NCBI RefSeq assembly: GCF_033095785.1
Contig: NZ_CP137134.1
Span: forward strand, 2,790,001-2,854,000
Direction: 5' to 3'
Source of the DNA: Nitrosospira sp. Is2
GTDB taxonomy: Bacteria > Pseudomonadota > Gammaproteobacteria > Burkholderiales > Nitrosomonadaceae
DNA length: 64,000 nt
In this document: piece by piece, positions 8,511-17,840 of the stretch
How positions within the stretch are numbered: the stretch's first letter is position 1
How the letters are laid out: each line of letters starts with the position of its first letter
Position numbers and translations under genes: made by a program
The notes under the pieces: model-generated
Seen by the model: the letters and a program-made list of their open reading frames with translations, nothing else
What the model was told of the DNA's origin: nothing
Database searches by the model: none

Positions 8511-9017
8511 ATGTTCGCGGTGCGTGACGAACATTTGGCCATGGATATTGTTCAGGATTCGATGACGAAGCTCATTGAGAGTTACTCCATGAAACCGCCG
8601 GAAGAATTGCCCCTGTTATTTCAGCGTATACTTCAGAATACTATTCGGGATTTTTACCGCCGGCAAAAAACCCGCTCCCTCTGGACAACGCTGTTTTCGT
8701 CATTCCTGCCTGCTCATCAGGAAAAAGAATCCGAAGATTATGACCCGTTAGAAACTTTGGAGTTGGAAGGGTTATCTAATGCAAATGACCCCCGTAAACT
8801 ACTGGAACAATCCCAGCTTATCGGTTTGCTGGAGAAGGCTATTGAATCGCTGCCCGCACGTCAACGGGAAGCGTTTCTTTTGCGTTACTGGGAGGAGATG
8901 GATGTTACCGAAACCGCAAAGGTCATGGGGTGCTCTGAAGGAAGCGTGAAGACACATTGCTCCCGTGCAACCCATGCACTTGCTACGCTGCTGAAAAAAG
9001 AAGGAATTGAGTTATGA
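8511..9017 (+). CDS. Sigma-70 family RNA polymerase sigma factor (ECF-like)
   Basis: This is a cytoplasmic two-domain sigma factor. The region-2 signature is DIVQDSMTKLIE and LPLLFQRILQNTIRDFYRRQ. Region 4 has the helix-turn-helix ALPARQREAFLLRYWEEMDVTETAKVMGCSEGSVKTH, cited here in shortened form: LPARQREAFLLRYW, then VTETAKVMGCSEGSVKTHCS. An acidic linker (DYDPLETLELEG) lies between them. The first ATG is 8511, but the in-frame sequence upstream (ATQQELSNFLAETERRAYKQA) continues the usual family N-terminus. It reaches a stop at 8433 with no ATG, GTG or TTG; a CTG at 8445 is the best candidate start, giving 190 residues. It heads a run with DUF3619, DUF3106 and RDD genes. Confidence 0.85.
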   Translation: MFAVRDEHLAMDIVQDSMTKLIESYSMKPPEELPLLFQRILQNTIRDFYRRQKTRSLWTTLFSSFLPAHQEKESEDYDPLETLELEGLSNANDPRKLLEQSQLIGLLEKAIESLPARQREAFLLRYWEEMDVTETAKVMGCSEGSVKTHCSRATHALATLLKKEGIEL

Positions 9018-9388
9018 GCGAAGACGAAATAGGGAAGAACGTTACGCGCCTGTTGGATCACGGCTTGGACAATCTCAAGCAGAGTACATTGAACCGCCTT
9101 CAGGCGGCCCGCAGGGCAGCCCTCGAAAATTATCATATGACCGAGGCAGAGGTCGGCGTGGGCGTAGGTCAAGGCGCTTCCGCACGGGGCGGGCACGAGT
9201 GGCAGCTTAAAACGCCCAAACTGTTATCGGCCATTACGCTGCTGCTTGCCCTCGCTGGGGTTGTCTATTGGCAGACGCTGCAGCCCACCGATGAAAACGA
9301 AGAAATCGATATCATGCTGCTGGTCGATGAACTACCTGTGAATGCGTATCTGGACAATGAGTTAGATGCATGGCTCGATCCTTCCTAG
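9014..9388 (+). CDS. DUF3619-family membrane protein, possible anti-sigma factor
   Basis: This 124-residue protein overlaps the sigma-factor stop by four bases (ATGA), so translation is coupled. A charged cytoplasmic-type N-terminal half (about residues 1-70) contains LDNLKQSTLNRLQAARRAAL. One membrane helix follows (about residues 76-92, LLSAITLLLALAGVVYW), then a short acidic tail with ENEEIDIMLLVDELP. I recognise it as DUF3619. The topology, and its position directly after a sigma factor, are those of a membrane anti-sigma factor, but this function is inferred and I know of no proof. It overlaps the next gene by 19 bases. Confidence 0.75.
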   Translation: MSEDEIGKNVTRLLDHGLDNLKQSTLNRLQAARRAALENYHMTEAEVGVGVGQGASARGGHEWQLKTPKLLSAITLLLALAGVVYWQTLQPTDENEEIDIMLLVDELPVNAYLDNELDAWLDPS

Positions 9389-9762
9389 CGGTCGCGTTCT
9401 GGCTGTGTGTTTCGTTCTCCGTGTCCGCTTCAGCCACAGGGGCCAGACCTTCGTGGGATGAATTAAAGCCCCAACAACGGGAGGTCCTGGCTCCACTGGC
9501 GCAAGAGTGGAACAATATGGACTCTGCAAAAAAGAAGAAATGGCTAGGCATTGCCAAGCGTTACCCGGGAATGACGGCTGAAGAGCAGCAACGCACCCAA
9601 TTGCAGATGCGCGACTGGTATTCTCTTACTCCCGAGCAGCGCGAGTTGGTTCGCGAGAAGTACAAAACGATTAAAAAGCTCCCGCCAGAGAAGCGTCACG
9701 AAATAAAACAGAAATGGCTTGAATATGGGCAGACCTCCTCTGGAGACCAGGGCCGGGATTAG
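9370..9762 (+). CDS. DUF3106-family secreted protein
   Basis: This 130-residue protein has a signal peptide (MARSFLAVAFWLCVSFSVSASA, about residues 1-22). A helical, charged periplasmic domain follows, with repeated motifs such as ELKPQQREVLAPLAQEW, MTAEEQQRTQLQMRDWYSLT and LTPEQRELVREKY. It matches DUF3106. The LTPEQR-like repeats recall the LTxxQ motif of CpxP/Spy-type periplasmic chaperones, though homology is not shown. Overlap with the DUF3619 gene and an 84-base gap to the RDD gene support a single operon. Confidence 0.75.
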   Translation: MARSFLAVAFWLCVSFSVSASATGARPSWDELKPQQREVLAPLAQEWNNMDSAKKKKWLGIAKRYPGMTAEEQQRTQLQMRDWYSLTPEQRELVREKYKTIKKLPPEKRHEIKQKWLEYGQTSSGDQGRD

Positions 9763-9846
9763 CGGATATATTTCTGCCTCGGCTAACTGGCAGGAGGACA
9801 ACTATGAAGGGGGCGATCTATGAATAAGGGCGAAAGCGCGCTCTGA

Positions 9847-10278
9847 ATGAGTTCCGGAACGATAACGGCGTCTGCGCCCGGATTTTTGCGGCGGCTGCTG
9901 AGCATGGTTTATGAATTGCTGATACTGGTGGCAGTTCTATTTATCGCCAGCTTCGTTTTTCACCTTGTGTTTCAGGATACAAGCTCTATTCTTTTCCGCC
10001 CCGTGTTTCAGATTTATCTCCTCCTGGTCGCCGGAATTTATTTCACGTGGTTCTGGACTCATGGGGGACAAACACTGCCCATGCAAACGTGGAAGCTTCG
10101 CTTGGTAAGCGCCGATGGGCATCAGCTTTCTTTGAAGCAGGCGATCGCACGGTATTTATTTGCTGTGATTGGCTTTTTTTTCTTTGGTTGCGGAATTCTT
10201 TGGGCGTTCTTCGACCGGGACGGCCTTTTTTTACATGACCGATTGGCCGGTAGCAGGATCGTTAGAATAGAGGGATAG
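9847..10278 (+). CDS. RDD-family inner-membrane protein
   Basis: This 143-residue integral membrane protein has an RDD domain. Membrane helices lie at about residues 20-42, 53-70 and 103-125. The family takes its name from one Arg and two Asp. Here the Arg is in GFLRRLLSMVYELL, the last Asp is in FLHDRLAGSRIV, and the first Asp is apparently replaced by Glu in VYELLIL. RDD proteins are of mostly unknown function; a few have been linked to ion transport. It ends the sigma-factor run, and 220 bases of apparently non-coding sequence separate it from tldD, which converges on it. Confidence 0.8.
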   Translation: MSSGTITASAPGFLRRLLSMVYELLILVAVLFIASFVFHLVFQDTSSILFRPVFQIYLLLVAGIYFTWFWTHGGQTLPMQTWKLRLVSADGHQLSLKQAIARYLFAVIGFFFFGCGILWAFFDRDGLFLHDRLAGSRIVRIEG

Positions 10279-10501
10279 GCCTTCGCGGCTGGCCGTTGGG
10301 CCGATGCTTGGTGCTCGGCACCATCATATGAAATACACCGGGGTGTCACCGAGAGGTAAGGTGCGTTCCTTCGGGGGCGGGGTCACCTGAAGATCAGGGG
10401 AGCTTGTTTCTGAGGTTTGGTTCTGGGCTTATCCTCAAGGCGTATTGCGTGACCCCCCTCGATCACAGCCCTGGCCGCACCCAGATCTGCGTCAGGCTTT
10501 C

Positions 10502-11962
10502 TCAAGCAGTTCCGCCTACCGTTAACCCATCTATACGCAGCGTCGGCTGGCCTACTCCCACTGGCACGCTTTGCCCTTCCTTTCCGCAGGTACCGACGCC
10601 GGGATCGAGCGACATGTCGTTACCTATCATCGAAACCCGCGTAAGGACGTCCGGACCATTGCCGATGAGGGTGGCTCCCTTTACCGGATAGGAAATCTTA
10701 CCATTTTCGATCATGTAAGCTTCGGCAGCCGAGAAGACGAATTTCCCGCTGGTAATGTCCACCTGGCCGCCACCGAAATTGACCGCGTACAAGCCATGTT
10801 TAACCGAAGCGATAATCTCCTCAGGGCTCCGGTCGCCGTTTAACATATAGGTATTTGTCATGCGCGGCATGGGAATGTGAGCAAATGACTCACGTCTGCC
10901 ATTCCCGGTGACGGGAACATTCATCAGTCGCGCGTTCAGGCTGTCTTGCAAGTAACCCTTGAGTATGCCGTTTTCGATCAGCACTGTGCACTGAGTGGGG
11001 TTTCCTTCGTCATCAATATTCAACGATCCGCGCCTTCTCGCAATCGTGCCGTCGTCCACTACGGTCACGCCCGGGGCGGCGACCCGTTCGCCGATGCGTC
11101 CGGAGAATGCGGAACTGCCTTTGCGGTTGAAATCTCCTTCCAGTCCGTGGCCTATAGCCTCGTGCAGCAGTATTCCCGGCCAGCCTGCGCCCAGAACGAC
11201 CGTCATGGTGCCGGCGGGCGCAGGTTTTGCATCCAGATTGACGAGGGCTTGATGCACGGCTTTCGCGGCGTAATCCCGCAGTACATCGTCGGTAAAATAA
11301 GCATAGTCAAAGCGTCCTCCTCCTCCCGCTGCGCCTTGTTCGCGCTGCCCATTTTCCTCGGCAATGACTTGTACCGAAAGTCGCACCAGCGGGCGTACAT
11401 CAGCCGCTACAAGACCATCGCCGCGGGCGACGAGAACCACCTCATATTCTCCAGCCAGCGATGCCATCACCTGGATGACACGTTTATCTATTGCCCGCGC
11501 ATACCCTTCGAGCTTTTCGAGCAATGCGACCTTATCGGTGTCATTAAGACTGGCAATGGGATCCTGTGGCAGGTAGAGTTCACGCCCCTTGCTGCGCTTC
11601 ACTGCTTGTACCGATTGGGTATCGCCATGGCGCGCGATGGCGCGGGTGGCCTGAGCCGCAGATGCCAAAGCAGGCATACTGATATCGTCAGAATAGGCGA
11701 ATGCTGTCTTATCGCCACTTACGGCGCGGACGCCGACACCTTGGTCGATGTTAAAGCTGCCGGACTTGACGATGCCTTCTTCTAAGGCCCAACCTTCAGC
11801 GCGGCTGTATTGGAAATACAGGTCGGCATAGTCGATGCGGTGCGAGAGCATTTGACCGAATACCGTCTGTAATGCGGCTGTATCAATCTCATGAGGCATC
11901 AATAAGCAACGGTTGGCCGTGGCAAAAAGATCCTCGGGTTGGGTGACAGGTTCAGTGGTCAT
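10502..11962 (-). CDS. tldD: Metalloprotease TldD
   Basis: TldD forms a heterodimeric cytoplasmic zinc protease with PmbA/TldE, which degrades unfolded peptides and processes some modified peptides. The metal-binding HExxxH motif is visible in [13 protein letters not shown] (about residues 262-274). The family C-terminus [19 protein letters not shown] is intact. The 486-residue length is normal. The partner pmbA is not in the window. The ATG at 11962 lies 31 bases after the nitrilase-family gene on the same strand, in the order yhdP, nitrilase, tldD that is common in proteobacteria. Confidence 0.93.
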   Translation of the reverse strand: MTTEPVTQPEDLFATANRCLLMPHEIDTAALQTVFGQMLSHRIDYADLYFQYSRAEGWALEEGIVKSGSFNIDQGVGVRAVSGDKTAFAYSDDISMPALASAAQATRAIARHGDTQSVQAVKRSKGRELYLPQDPIASLNDTDKVALLEKLEGYARAIDKRVIQVMASLAGEYEVVLVARGDGLVAADVRPLVRLSVQVIAEENGQREQGAAGGGGRFDYAYFTDDVLRDYAAKAVHQALVNLDAKPAPAGTMTVVLGAGWPGILLHEAIGHGLEGDFNRKGSSAFSGRIGERVAAPGVTVVDDGTIARRRGSLNIDDEGNPTQCTVLIENGILKGYLQDSLNARLMNVPVTGNGRRESFAHIPMPRMTNTYMLNGDRSPEEIIASVKHGLYAVNFGGGQVDITSGKFVFSAAEAYMIENGKISYPVKGATLIGNGPDVLTRVSMIGNDMSLDPGVGTCGKEGQSVPVGVGQPTLRIDGLTVGGTA

Positions 11963-11993
11963 ATGTCAGTGTACCCATTATGGGGGGGAAAAT

Positions 11994-12863
11994 TCAACAG
12001 TGATGGAGGGTTCGATGATTCAACGCCGGCAAACTATTGCGCAAGCTGGCTTGGTAGTCAGGATTAATATCCGCCGTCACCACCCCGGATCCTCGGGGAA
12101 GACGATTGAGGATCACTCCCCAGGGATCGACGATCATGCTGTCCCCGTGTGTCTCGCGCCCGTTGACGTGATACCCCCCCTGCGCGGGTGCGACGACGTA
12201 GGCGAGATTTTCGATCGCGCGAGCACGAATCAACGTTTCCCAATGCGCCTTCCCGGTCGTTGCGGTAAAGGCTGCCGGGGCAAAAATGATATCCACTTGC
12301 CCCATGGATCGGTAAAGCTCGGGAAAACGGAGATCATAACAAATGGAAAGCCCCATGCGGCCAAATGGCGAGTCGACGACAACGACTCCACAACCCGCTT
12401 CGATCGTTTCTTCCTCGGCATAGCGTTCGTTGCCAAGCTCCAGGCCAAATAGATGAATTTTGTCGTAACGCCCAACCTGCTCGCCTTTGTCGTTATAAAC
12501 GAGGCAGCTATTTCTCACCTTATCCGGTCTGGAGGAAACTAATGGTACCGATCCACCCACTAACCAGATACCCAGGCGCCGAGCGATTTTACTTAGGAAT
12601 TCCTGTATCGGCCCATCGTTAAACTGTTCGCGCGCCGCTACTCTGTCGGCATCGCTCATTCCCATCAGGCAAAAATATTCGGGTAGCGCCACTAGTTTGG
12701 CCCCTTGGGCAGCCGCAATTTCCAGCAGGCGCGCAGCCTCTTCCAGGTTGCCCCAAATATTCGGCCCTGCTGTCATCTGGATTGCGGCGACACGAGTGAA
12801 GCTCCCGCGGGTCCCAGTTAATTCAGGTTCCTTACCAACCGTCGAGTTATTAAGCATGTTCAT
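11994..12863 (-). CDS. Carbon-nitrogen hydrolase (nitrilase superfamily, Nit1-like)
   Basis: This cytoplasmic amidohydrolase of 289 residues has the Glu-Lys-Cys triad of the superfamily: Glu in VALPEYFCLM, Lys in RYDKIHLFG, and the nucleophile Cys in GLSICYDLRFPELYR. It most resembles the Nit1/NitFhit-type branch found beside yhdP and tldD, whose proposed role is repair of deaminated glutathione. The substrate here is an inference. The family N-terminus is probably near the TRVAAIQMTAG segment (about residue 24), so the first 20 or so residues may not be translated; downstream starts are possible. Confidence 0.87.
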   Translation of the reverse strand: MNMLNNSTVGKEPELTGTRGSFTRVAAIQMTAGPNIWGNLEEAARLLEIAAAQGAKLVALPEYFCLMGMSDADRVAAREQFNDGPIQEFLSKIARRLGIWLVGGSVPLVSSRPDKVRNSCLVYNDKGEQVGRYDKIHLFGLELGNERYAEEETIEAGCGVVVVDSPFGRMGLSICYDLRFPELYRSMGQVDIIFAPAAFTATTGKAHWETLIRARAIENLAYVVAPAQGGYHVNGRETHGDSMIVDPWGVILNRLPRGSGVVTADINPDYQASLRNSLPALNHRTLHHC

Positions 12864-13350
12864 GAGCTACTTCATCGCCAGCAATAATAAGACTAAGATT
12901 ACGTTTTTATCCGCAGCCGCAACGTAAGTGTCAGGGAAACAAGGGTAACCGAAAATGATGTATTTAGGAACCTCTGAATAAGCCCTTCGCGGGCGCGACA
13001 GAAGCTCTGCGCGCGGGATCTGCGAAAGGCGACAACGCTAATGGCTGATCATGGCTGGCCCCTCCGCCAAGAGCCCCGCCCGTCCGCCAAGAGCCCGGCA
13101 AAGCAGGGCACCCGCAAGGCTTGTTATAGTGCAAACCGTTCCACTCCTTAAATCACAGATCAAACCATGATGTGCGCAGGATGTGGGGCCGCCTTGAAAG
13201 CCTCCCAATCTTACCAGCAACGCGCACCGCTAGGACTTGGGGCAGATTTCTTTATATTCCCCTTCGAGACTCCTTGTCGTTTGTAGCGGAATCCGTCGAT
13301 CCATCGCAGCGAGAGACACGGTTTTAGTGTGCGCATGCGGACAAGAAGTT
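12864..13350. other. Intergenic region between yhdP and the nitrilase gene
   Basis: About 490 bases without a convincing gene. A 14-base direct repeat TCCGCCAAGAGCCC occurs at 13063-13076 and 13083-13096. The stretch near 12968 (GGAACCTCTGAATAA) looks like an insertion-sequence end, but no transposase or matching second end was found. Short ORFs on either strand lack recognisable content. The region may be a decayed insertion. Confidence 0.4.
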
Positions 13351-16300
13351 CTATTGTTCGTGTTTGACCGGTTCTTGTTCCTGTCGCATTATTCTCGCGA
13401 CAACCGGCTCAGTCCAGCTGCCGGTAATGTCGTATTCTTTAGAAGTGGCCGGCTTTTGCAATGCTGTGTTTGCAATTACGGATGCCATGCCGACCACCGG
13501 GGTGGCTAATCCATATGACGGCGTCACCTTTATATGCAGCTTTTGAGTTTCTGCTTCGAGATTCATCTCTCCATTCATAAAGATTTTTACGGAGGGCCCT
13601 TCGATCCGGAGGTCATCGGTCGTTGCCAGGCCACGCCTTATTTTTACCCCACCTGAGATATCATCAAACCCCAAACCCTCACTGAACACATCATGAAAAT
13701 CCAGCGTAATCCTTCGCGGCAGCGCTTGGAGATTGAAAATACCGAATAATCGGCCGAGACCGGGTTCGAATTTTGGGAACTGTCCACGCTTTGCGTTCAG
13801 CTTGAAGGTTCCTGACAAGGTGGAGTAATCGATCGATAGTGGGTTACCGTGCCACGACAACACTCCCTCAAGCCTGCCGCTCCCACGCCTCACTTGGTCG
13901 GGAAGGCCGAGACGGGTAAGAAAAGTTCCGATATCGCTGGCCTCCAATATGAGATCAGCCTGTACCCGTGGGGCGCCAGTACGATTCTGCCAGAGGCCAT
14001 GAGCGGTAATCGAACTGTCGGGACTGCTTACATGCAGTTTCTCCACGCGCCAAAAGTTTTCCTGTTGGCCAGCGATCAGTTCCAGTCTGCCGAGTTCCTT
14101 ATCGCCCATAAGAAACGTGTCGACGACAACGTCGAGTGCAGGCCACGTTTTGCTTTGGAGCCGCTTTTGCGCCTCTACGCCGGATCTTGAAGGAGATTTA
14201 GCAGGGATTGCCAGCCTGTGCAATCTTGCGGTCACCGCGCCGTTGGCGGACGGATCCCATTTGACATCACCGTTGATCTCGTTCCCGACCACAGTCGAAT
14301 GCCATGCGCCTTCTTTTTTGTCCGCGTTCAGCATCAGATCATGGAAGCGTTTACCGAGAAAGTCGAGGGTGCCGACATGCACTTGGATGCCCGCGAGATT
14401 GGACGAAAACTCCGCCTCGTCCTTGGATTGACCGAGGAGACTACGCCATCGATCCAGGTTGAGTGTCGGCAATGCGCCGTTTACAAATATTCCTGCTTTC
14501 TCGGTGGGGCGTCGGGATGCTGCACCTAAGGTGATTTCGCCGGTAGCAACACGATAATCGCCTGCGCTATCACGAGTTCGGGTGATTTTGGCGTTCGCAA
14601 CGCTTCCATAGCTGACGATGAGGCGATCCCTTTCGGGGCTTGTGACTGTACGCTCAAAACGAAGTGGCACAATATCCGCGGCGGCCTTGGCAAAAGGCTC
14701 GGGTAAATCGGAGGTGAGACCCCGTAGTGTCGATTCAACCGAAGCCTCCACAATTTTGTTGCTCAGATGGATCGAGGCCCGCCAATCCGTGCTGCCGCGT
14801 AAATATTGCACCCACGGCTGTGGAGCATGTGCCAGCGGGTCTCGGGAAGGCGAAGCCAAATTATCGAGGTCAATCTTCCCGAGCACAGATAGGCGCACGC
14901 TTCCATCCGATGCATTGGCTGAACTGATAGCAACCGGTCCCCCGAGCAGTCGCGCCGTTATATTTTCTATCTTGAGTCCGGATTCATTAAAAGCCATCAC
15001 GCCGTTAATTTTCGTCAGGCTCGGCATCCTTGGACCCGGATCGAGCTGATTATCCACGAACTCGTAGTTGCCGCTCAGTTTGACCGGCCCGGTCCGTTGC
15101 AGGGGCAGATCAAACTGCACTGCCAATTTTCCATATCCGGAAACGGGAATATCGTCGGCCAAGGTGCTCTGCCCCCCTTTTGCCATTGTTTGGGCAGCGA
15201 ATTTTACAAATTGCCGCGTCGCGCCACTCGCTTCAACTTCGCTGTGCAGTACCACATCGGGGTCGGATATGTCGGCAATATGAAAGCTGGCTTTGGTAAC
15301 GGTAGCGCCTAATACACCGGCTTGAGACGCGTCGAATTCCATACGGCGGCCATGAACCTTCACATTTCCCCATATATTCTCGATGCGCGGCCATTCAGGA
15401 ATGTTTTCGAGGATTAACCCCGAGACTTTCGAATTTAGCGTGAAGATTCCGTCATTTCGACCGAAGGGAAAGTCGGCAAGATTTCCCCGGAGATGTAGCC
15501 GGGTATCGGAGAATTGTCCCTCGACGATTGCATCGCCAAACCACTCAGGAAAGTAACGCGTTGCGAAGACAGGTAAATATTCCTTGAAGTAGCGCGCATC
15601 GGCACGCGTCAGATGACCGGTCATATCTATAACGCCAGGGCCATCGGCCGCCCCCCAGTAATTTCCGTGGGCTAATCCGGCAGCGTAGGCATTGAAGAAG
15701 GAAATATTACTGAATTTGAGCGCAATGGAGTTGTCGGTGGGCAACCTGCTCCAGCTCGCCTGACCAGTGAGCTTATCCAGCTTCAACGGCCCATGAAAAA
15801 CATCCTGCCAATCGACCGTGGCATTCTGAGAATTGAGGTTAAGGGTACCGGCCCGCTCGGTAATGTCGATATTGCCCGTAATGCCATCAAATGCCGGTAG
15901 CATTTCAGACTTTTTCATCCCAAGGTTGTCAAAATGTCCCTTCGCGCTAAAACTTGACGGTCCCGACAATTCGCCCACCCACTTCGCCCGCATATAATGC
16001 AACTCGCCCCGCGGGGAGAGTTTTTCAAGTTTCTTGTGCAGTGTCTCGCCCAGCGGCAGATATTCCGCGAGGTCGCCTAGGATTCGCAGGTTCAGCCTAT
16101 CGATATTTAATATTCCGCTAGCAGGATTGCCGCCGTGACGCGGAATCATCCGTAATGAAAAATTGACGGGTTGAGATTCGCGATTATTGCGCGTAGCAGC
16201 ACTTAAATTTTTTGCGAATAACTCGAAACCACCCGCTCCGCTGCCTATCTTTTGCCATCCCACTCTTCCGCGCACCCGCATGAGGTTTAGTTCGGGCAAA

Positions 16301-17193
16301 TCGGGAGCCAGTTGTGTCTTGACTTGACGCAAACGCATATCTGCTGTCAATCTCGTCATATCCAGCCCTTCGATACTCGCCCACATTCGCAGCGTTCCGG
16401 TGCCGTGATTCAACTGGATTTCCTCGGGGAAGGGAAGCCAGACACGCCACGCGGCAATATCAGCGCGGTCGATTTGTGTAAACAGCCTGCCTCGCCATTC
16501 TTCGGGGACATCCAGAGATTCTCCAAACAGATCCCCCCGCAGATCGAGACTCGCTGCAAGTTCGGTTGGGGGAGTGGCGCGCAACCCAAAACGATGGTGG
16601 TGGCCCCGATTTTCGAGGCGCAGGTTCACCAGCAGTTCCAGTTCGGGCGCGCCACGATAGTCATCCTGCCAAAGGATACTGGCGTTTTTGATAATGACCC
16701 GTCTCTGGTTTAACAACCAATCGGAAAAGCCATTTTCGCTTCCAGTCCACTCTTTGTTGAGTGCGAATCCTGCTACATGAATGACACCCGAGGGATCGCG
16801 ACGCACCACCAGGTCGGGTTGGTCGATCTCCATTTCGCGGAAGTGCACGTTCCCATCGAAAATCGAGCGCCACGAAAGTGTGCCTTCCAAGCGGTGCAGC
16901 AGCAGCATGACGTCGCCCTCTTTGTCGTGCACTTGTATGGCGCGCATCACTATATGAGGGCGAAGTCCGTCCCAGTTCGCGCTGATCTCGCCTATTGTGA
17001 GACGCTGCCCAGACGCTTGACTGATGGCCTGGGCGATATTCTCACGGTATTGCTCGATATCGGGGAGTAGCCAGTAGCGAAATGATAACAGTAGCAGTGA
17101 AACGGAGGCCGCGATGACAATCAGGACCCATGTCAACAGGCGGAGCAAAAAGTTGCCAAATCCCCCGAGACGTGACGTTACCGAAAAATTCAA
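13351..17193 (-). CDS. yhdP: YhdP-family AsmA-like envelope lipid-transport protein
   Basis: This very large envelope protein (1280 residues) belongs to the YhdP/TamB/YdbH AsmA-like group, which bridges inner and outer membranes and moves phospholipids. It has one N-terminal membrane anchor (about residues 14-40, LLTWVLIVIAASVSLLLLS) and a long beta-rich body. Recognisable blocks are GLRPHIVMRAIQVHD early on, and near the C-terminus SIDYSTLSGTFKLNAKRGQF, IFNLQALPRRITLDF, and the conserved end ATSKEYDITGSWTEPVV. No break is seen in the frame. It lies upstream of the nitrilase-family gene and tldD on the same strand, but 490 bases away. Confidence 0.9.
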   Translation of the reverse strand: MNFSVTSRLGGFGNFLLRLLTWVLIVIAASVSLLLLSFRYWLLPDIEQYRENIAQAISQASGQRLTIGEISANWDGLRPHIVMRAIQVHDKEGDVMLLLHRLEGTLSWRSIFDGNVHFREMEIDQPDLVVRRDPSGVIHVAGFALNKEWTGSENGFSDWLLNQRRVIIKNASILWQDDYRGAPELELLVNLRLENRGHHHRFGLRATPPTELAASLDLRGDLFGESLDVPEEWRGRLFTQIDRADIAAWRVWLPFPEEIQLNHGTGTLRMWASIEGLDMTRLTADMRLRQVKTQLAPDLPELNLMRVRGRVGWQKIGSGAGGFELFAKNLSAATRNNRESQPVNFSLRMIPRHGGNPASGILNIDRLNLRILGDLAEYLPLGETLHKKLEKLSPRGELHYMRAKWVGELSGPSSFSAKGHFDNLGMKKSEMLPAFDGITGNIDITERAGTLNLNSQNATVDWQDVFHGPLKLDKLTGQASWSRLPTDNSIALKFSNISFFNAYAAGLAHGNYWGAADGPGVIDMTGHLTRADARYFKEYLPVFATRYFPEWFGDAIVEGQFSDTRLHLRGNLADFPFGRNDGIFTLNSKVSGLILENIPEWPRIENIWGNVKVHGRRMEFDASQAGVLGATVTKASFHIADISDPDVVLHSEVEASGATRQFVKFAAQTMAKGGQSTLADDIPVSGYGKLAVQFDLPLQRTGPVKLSGNYEFVDNQLDPGPRMPSLTKINGVMAFNESGLKIENITARLLGGPVAISSANASDGSVRLSVLGKIDLDNLASPSRDPLAHAPQPWVQYLRGSTDWRASIHLSNKIVEASVESTLRGLTSDLPEPFAKAAADIVPLRFERTVTSPERDRLIVSYGSVANAKITRTRDSAGDYRVATGEITLGAASRRPTEKAGIFVNGALPTLNLDRWRSLLGQSKDEAEFSSNLAGIQVHVGTLDFLGKRFHDLMLNADKKEGAWHSTVVGNEINGDVKWDPSANGAVTARLHRLAIPAKSPSRSGVEAQKRLQSKTWPALDVVVDTFLMGDKELGRLELIAGQQENFWRVEKLHVSSPDSSITAHGLWQNRTGAPRVQADLILEASDIGTFLTRLGLPDQVRRGSGRLEGVLSWHGNPLSIDYSTLSGTFKLNAKRGQFPKFEPGLGRLFGIFNLQALPRRITLDFHDVFSEGLGFDDISGGVKIRRGLATTDDLRIEGPSVKIFMNGEMNLEAETQKLHIKVTPSYGLATPVVGMASVIANTALQKPATSKEYDITGSWTEPVVARIMRQEQEPVKHEQ

Positions 17194-17840
17194 TACTTAT
17201 TTCCAGTTATCTACTTTGAGAAGGGCACCATTAAGTACCATGCGGCTGAGCCTGTTCAAGGCACAGATAAAACGGTTAGACAGGCTTGGCAGGCTTTGTT
17301 CAGTCCCTCGTCCGAACGAGGACATACCATTCAATTATACCGGCGGTATTTTTTACTCATTCCAGCGCCGAATTCCGCGAGCTAGCGAACAAGTGGCCGC
17401 AGCGTGTACCTTCGGGCCATATGCGGTTCAGTTTGCGACTCATTTAGGAACTCATGTGACAACTGAGTGATAAAATCGTAATGATGGCAAGTTGCCAGAC
17501 AAATACAAAAAACGTAGTAGCTTAGTCTACGATAACGAGGAGTGCAATGCAGCGAGCGTATATGTTCACCCGTACACGGAGTAGTGACTCTCGCAGGCCA
17601 GTGCGTTGGAAAACCGAGGGCGAAACCTTGGAGTCGCACGCGTGAATGAGGACTTCGCATGGCGGGTACGACTGTAGCGAAGGCGGGCGCGCCGCGCTTT
17701 GCTTTCGTTGCCTCAATTCTGACCGGACCGCACATACGCTTCTCCGCCCTTCAGGTGCCCCCATCCACGATTCCGTCGTTGATCATGCGAGTTGTCCAAT
17801 GTACCGATAACCATGCAAGCCGATTTCCCGGGCAAAAAAA
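17194..17840. other. Divergent intergenic region between yhdP and glnE
   Basis: About 650 bases separate the divergent yhdP and glnE genes. No RNA gene or domain-bearing ORF was recognised on either strand. The short ORFs present have no family features. The 5' part is A+T-rich with GATAAAATCG-like sequence near 17465-17480, so promoters for both genes are expected here. No consensus promoter could be fixed. Confidence 0.45.

Noticed and set aside
8067..8534. 155-codon minus-strand ORF upstream of the sigma factor
   Set aside because: It overlaps the conserved N-terminal coding of the sigma factor, has no signal or domain, and shows no ribosome site of note.
8445..9017. FecI-type sigma factor paired with the FecR-like gene
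   Set aside because: The sigma gene is coupled to DUF3619, lies divergent from the ton operon, and its sequence resembles the DUF3619-associated family rather than FecI.
10946..11785. 279-codon ORF antisense to tldD
   Set aside because: TldD motifs including the HExxxH site are intact on the other strand.
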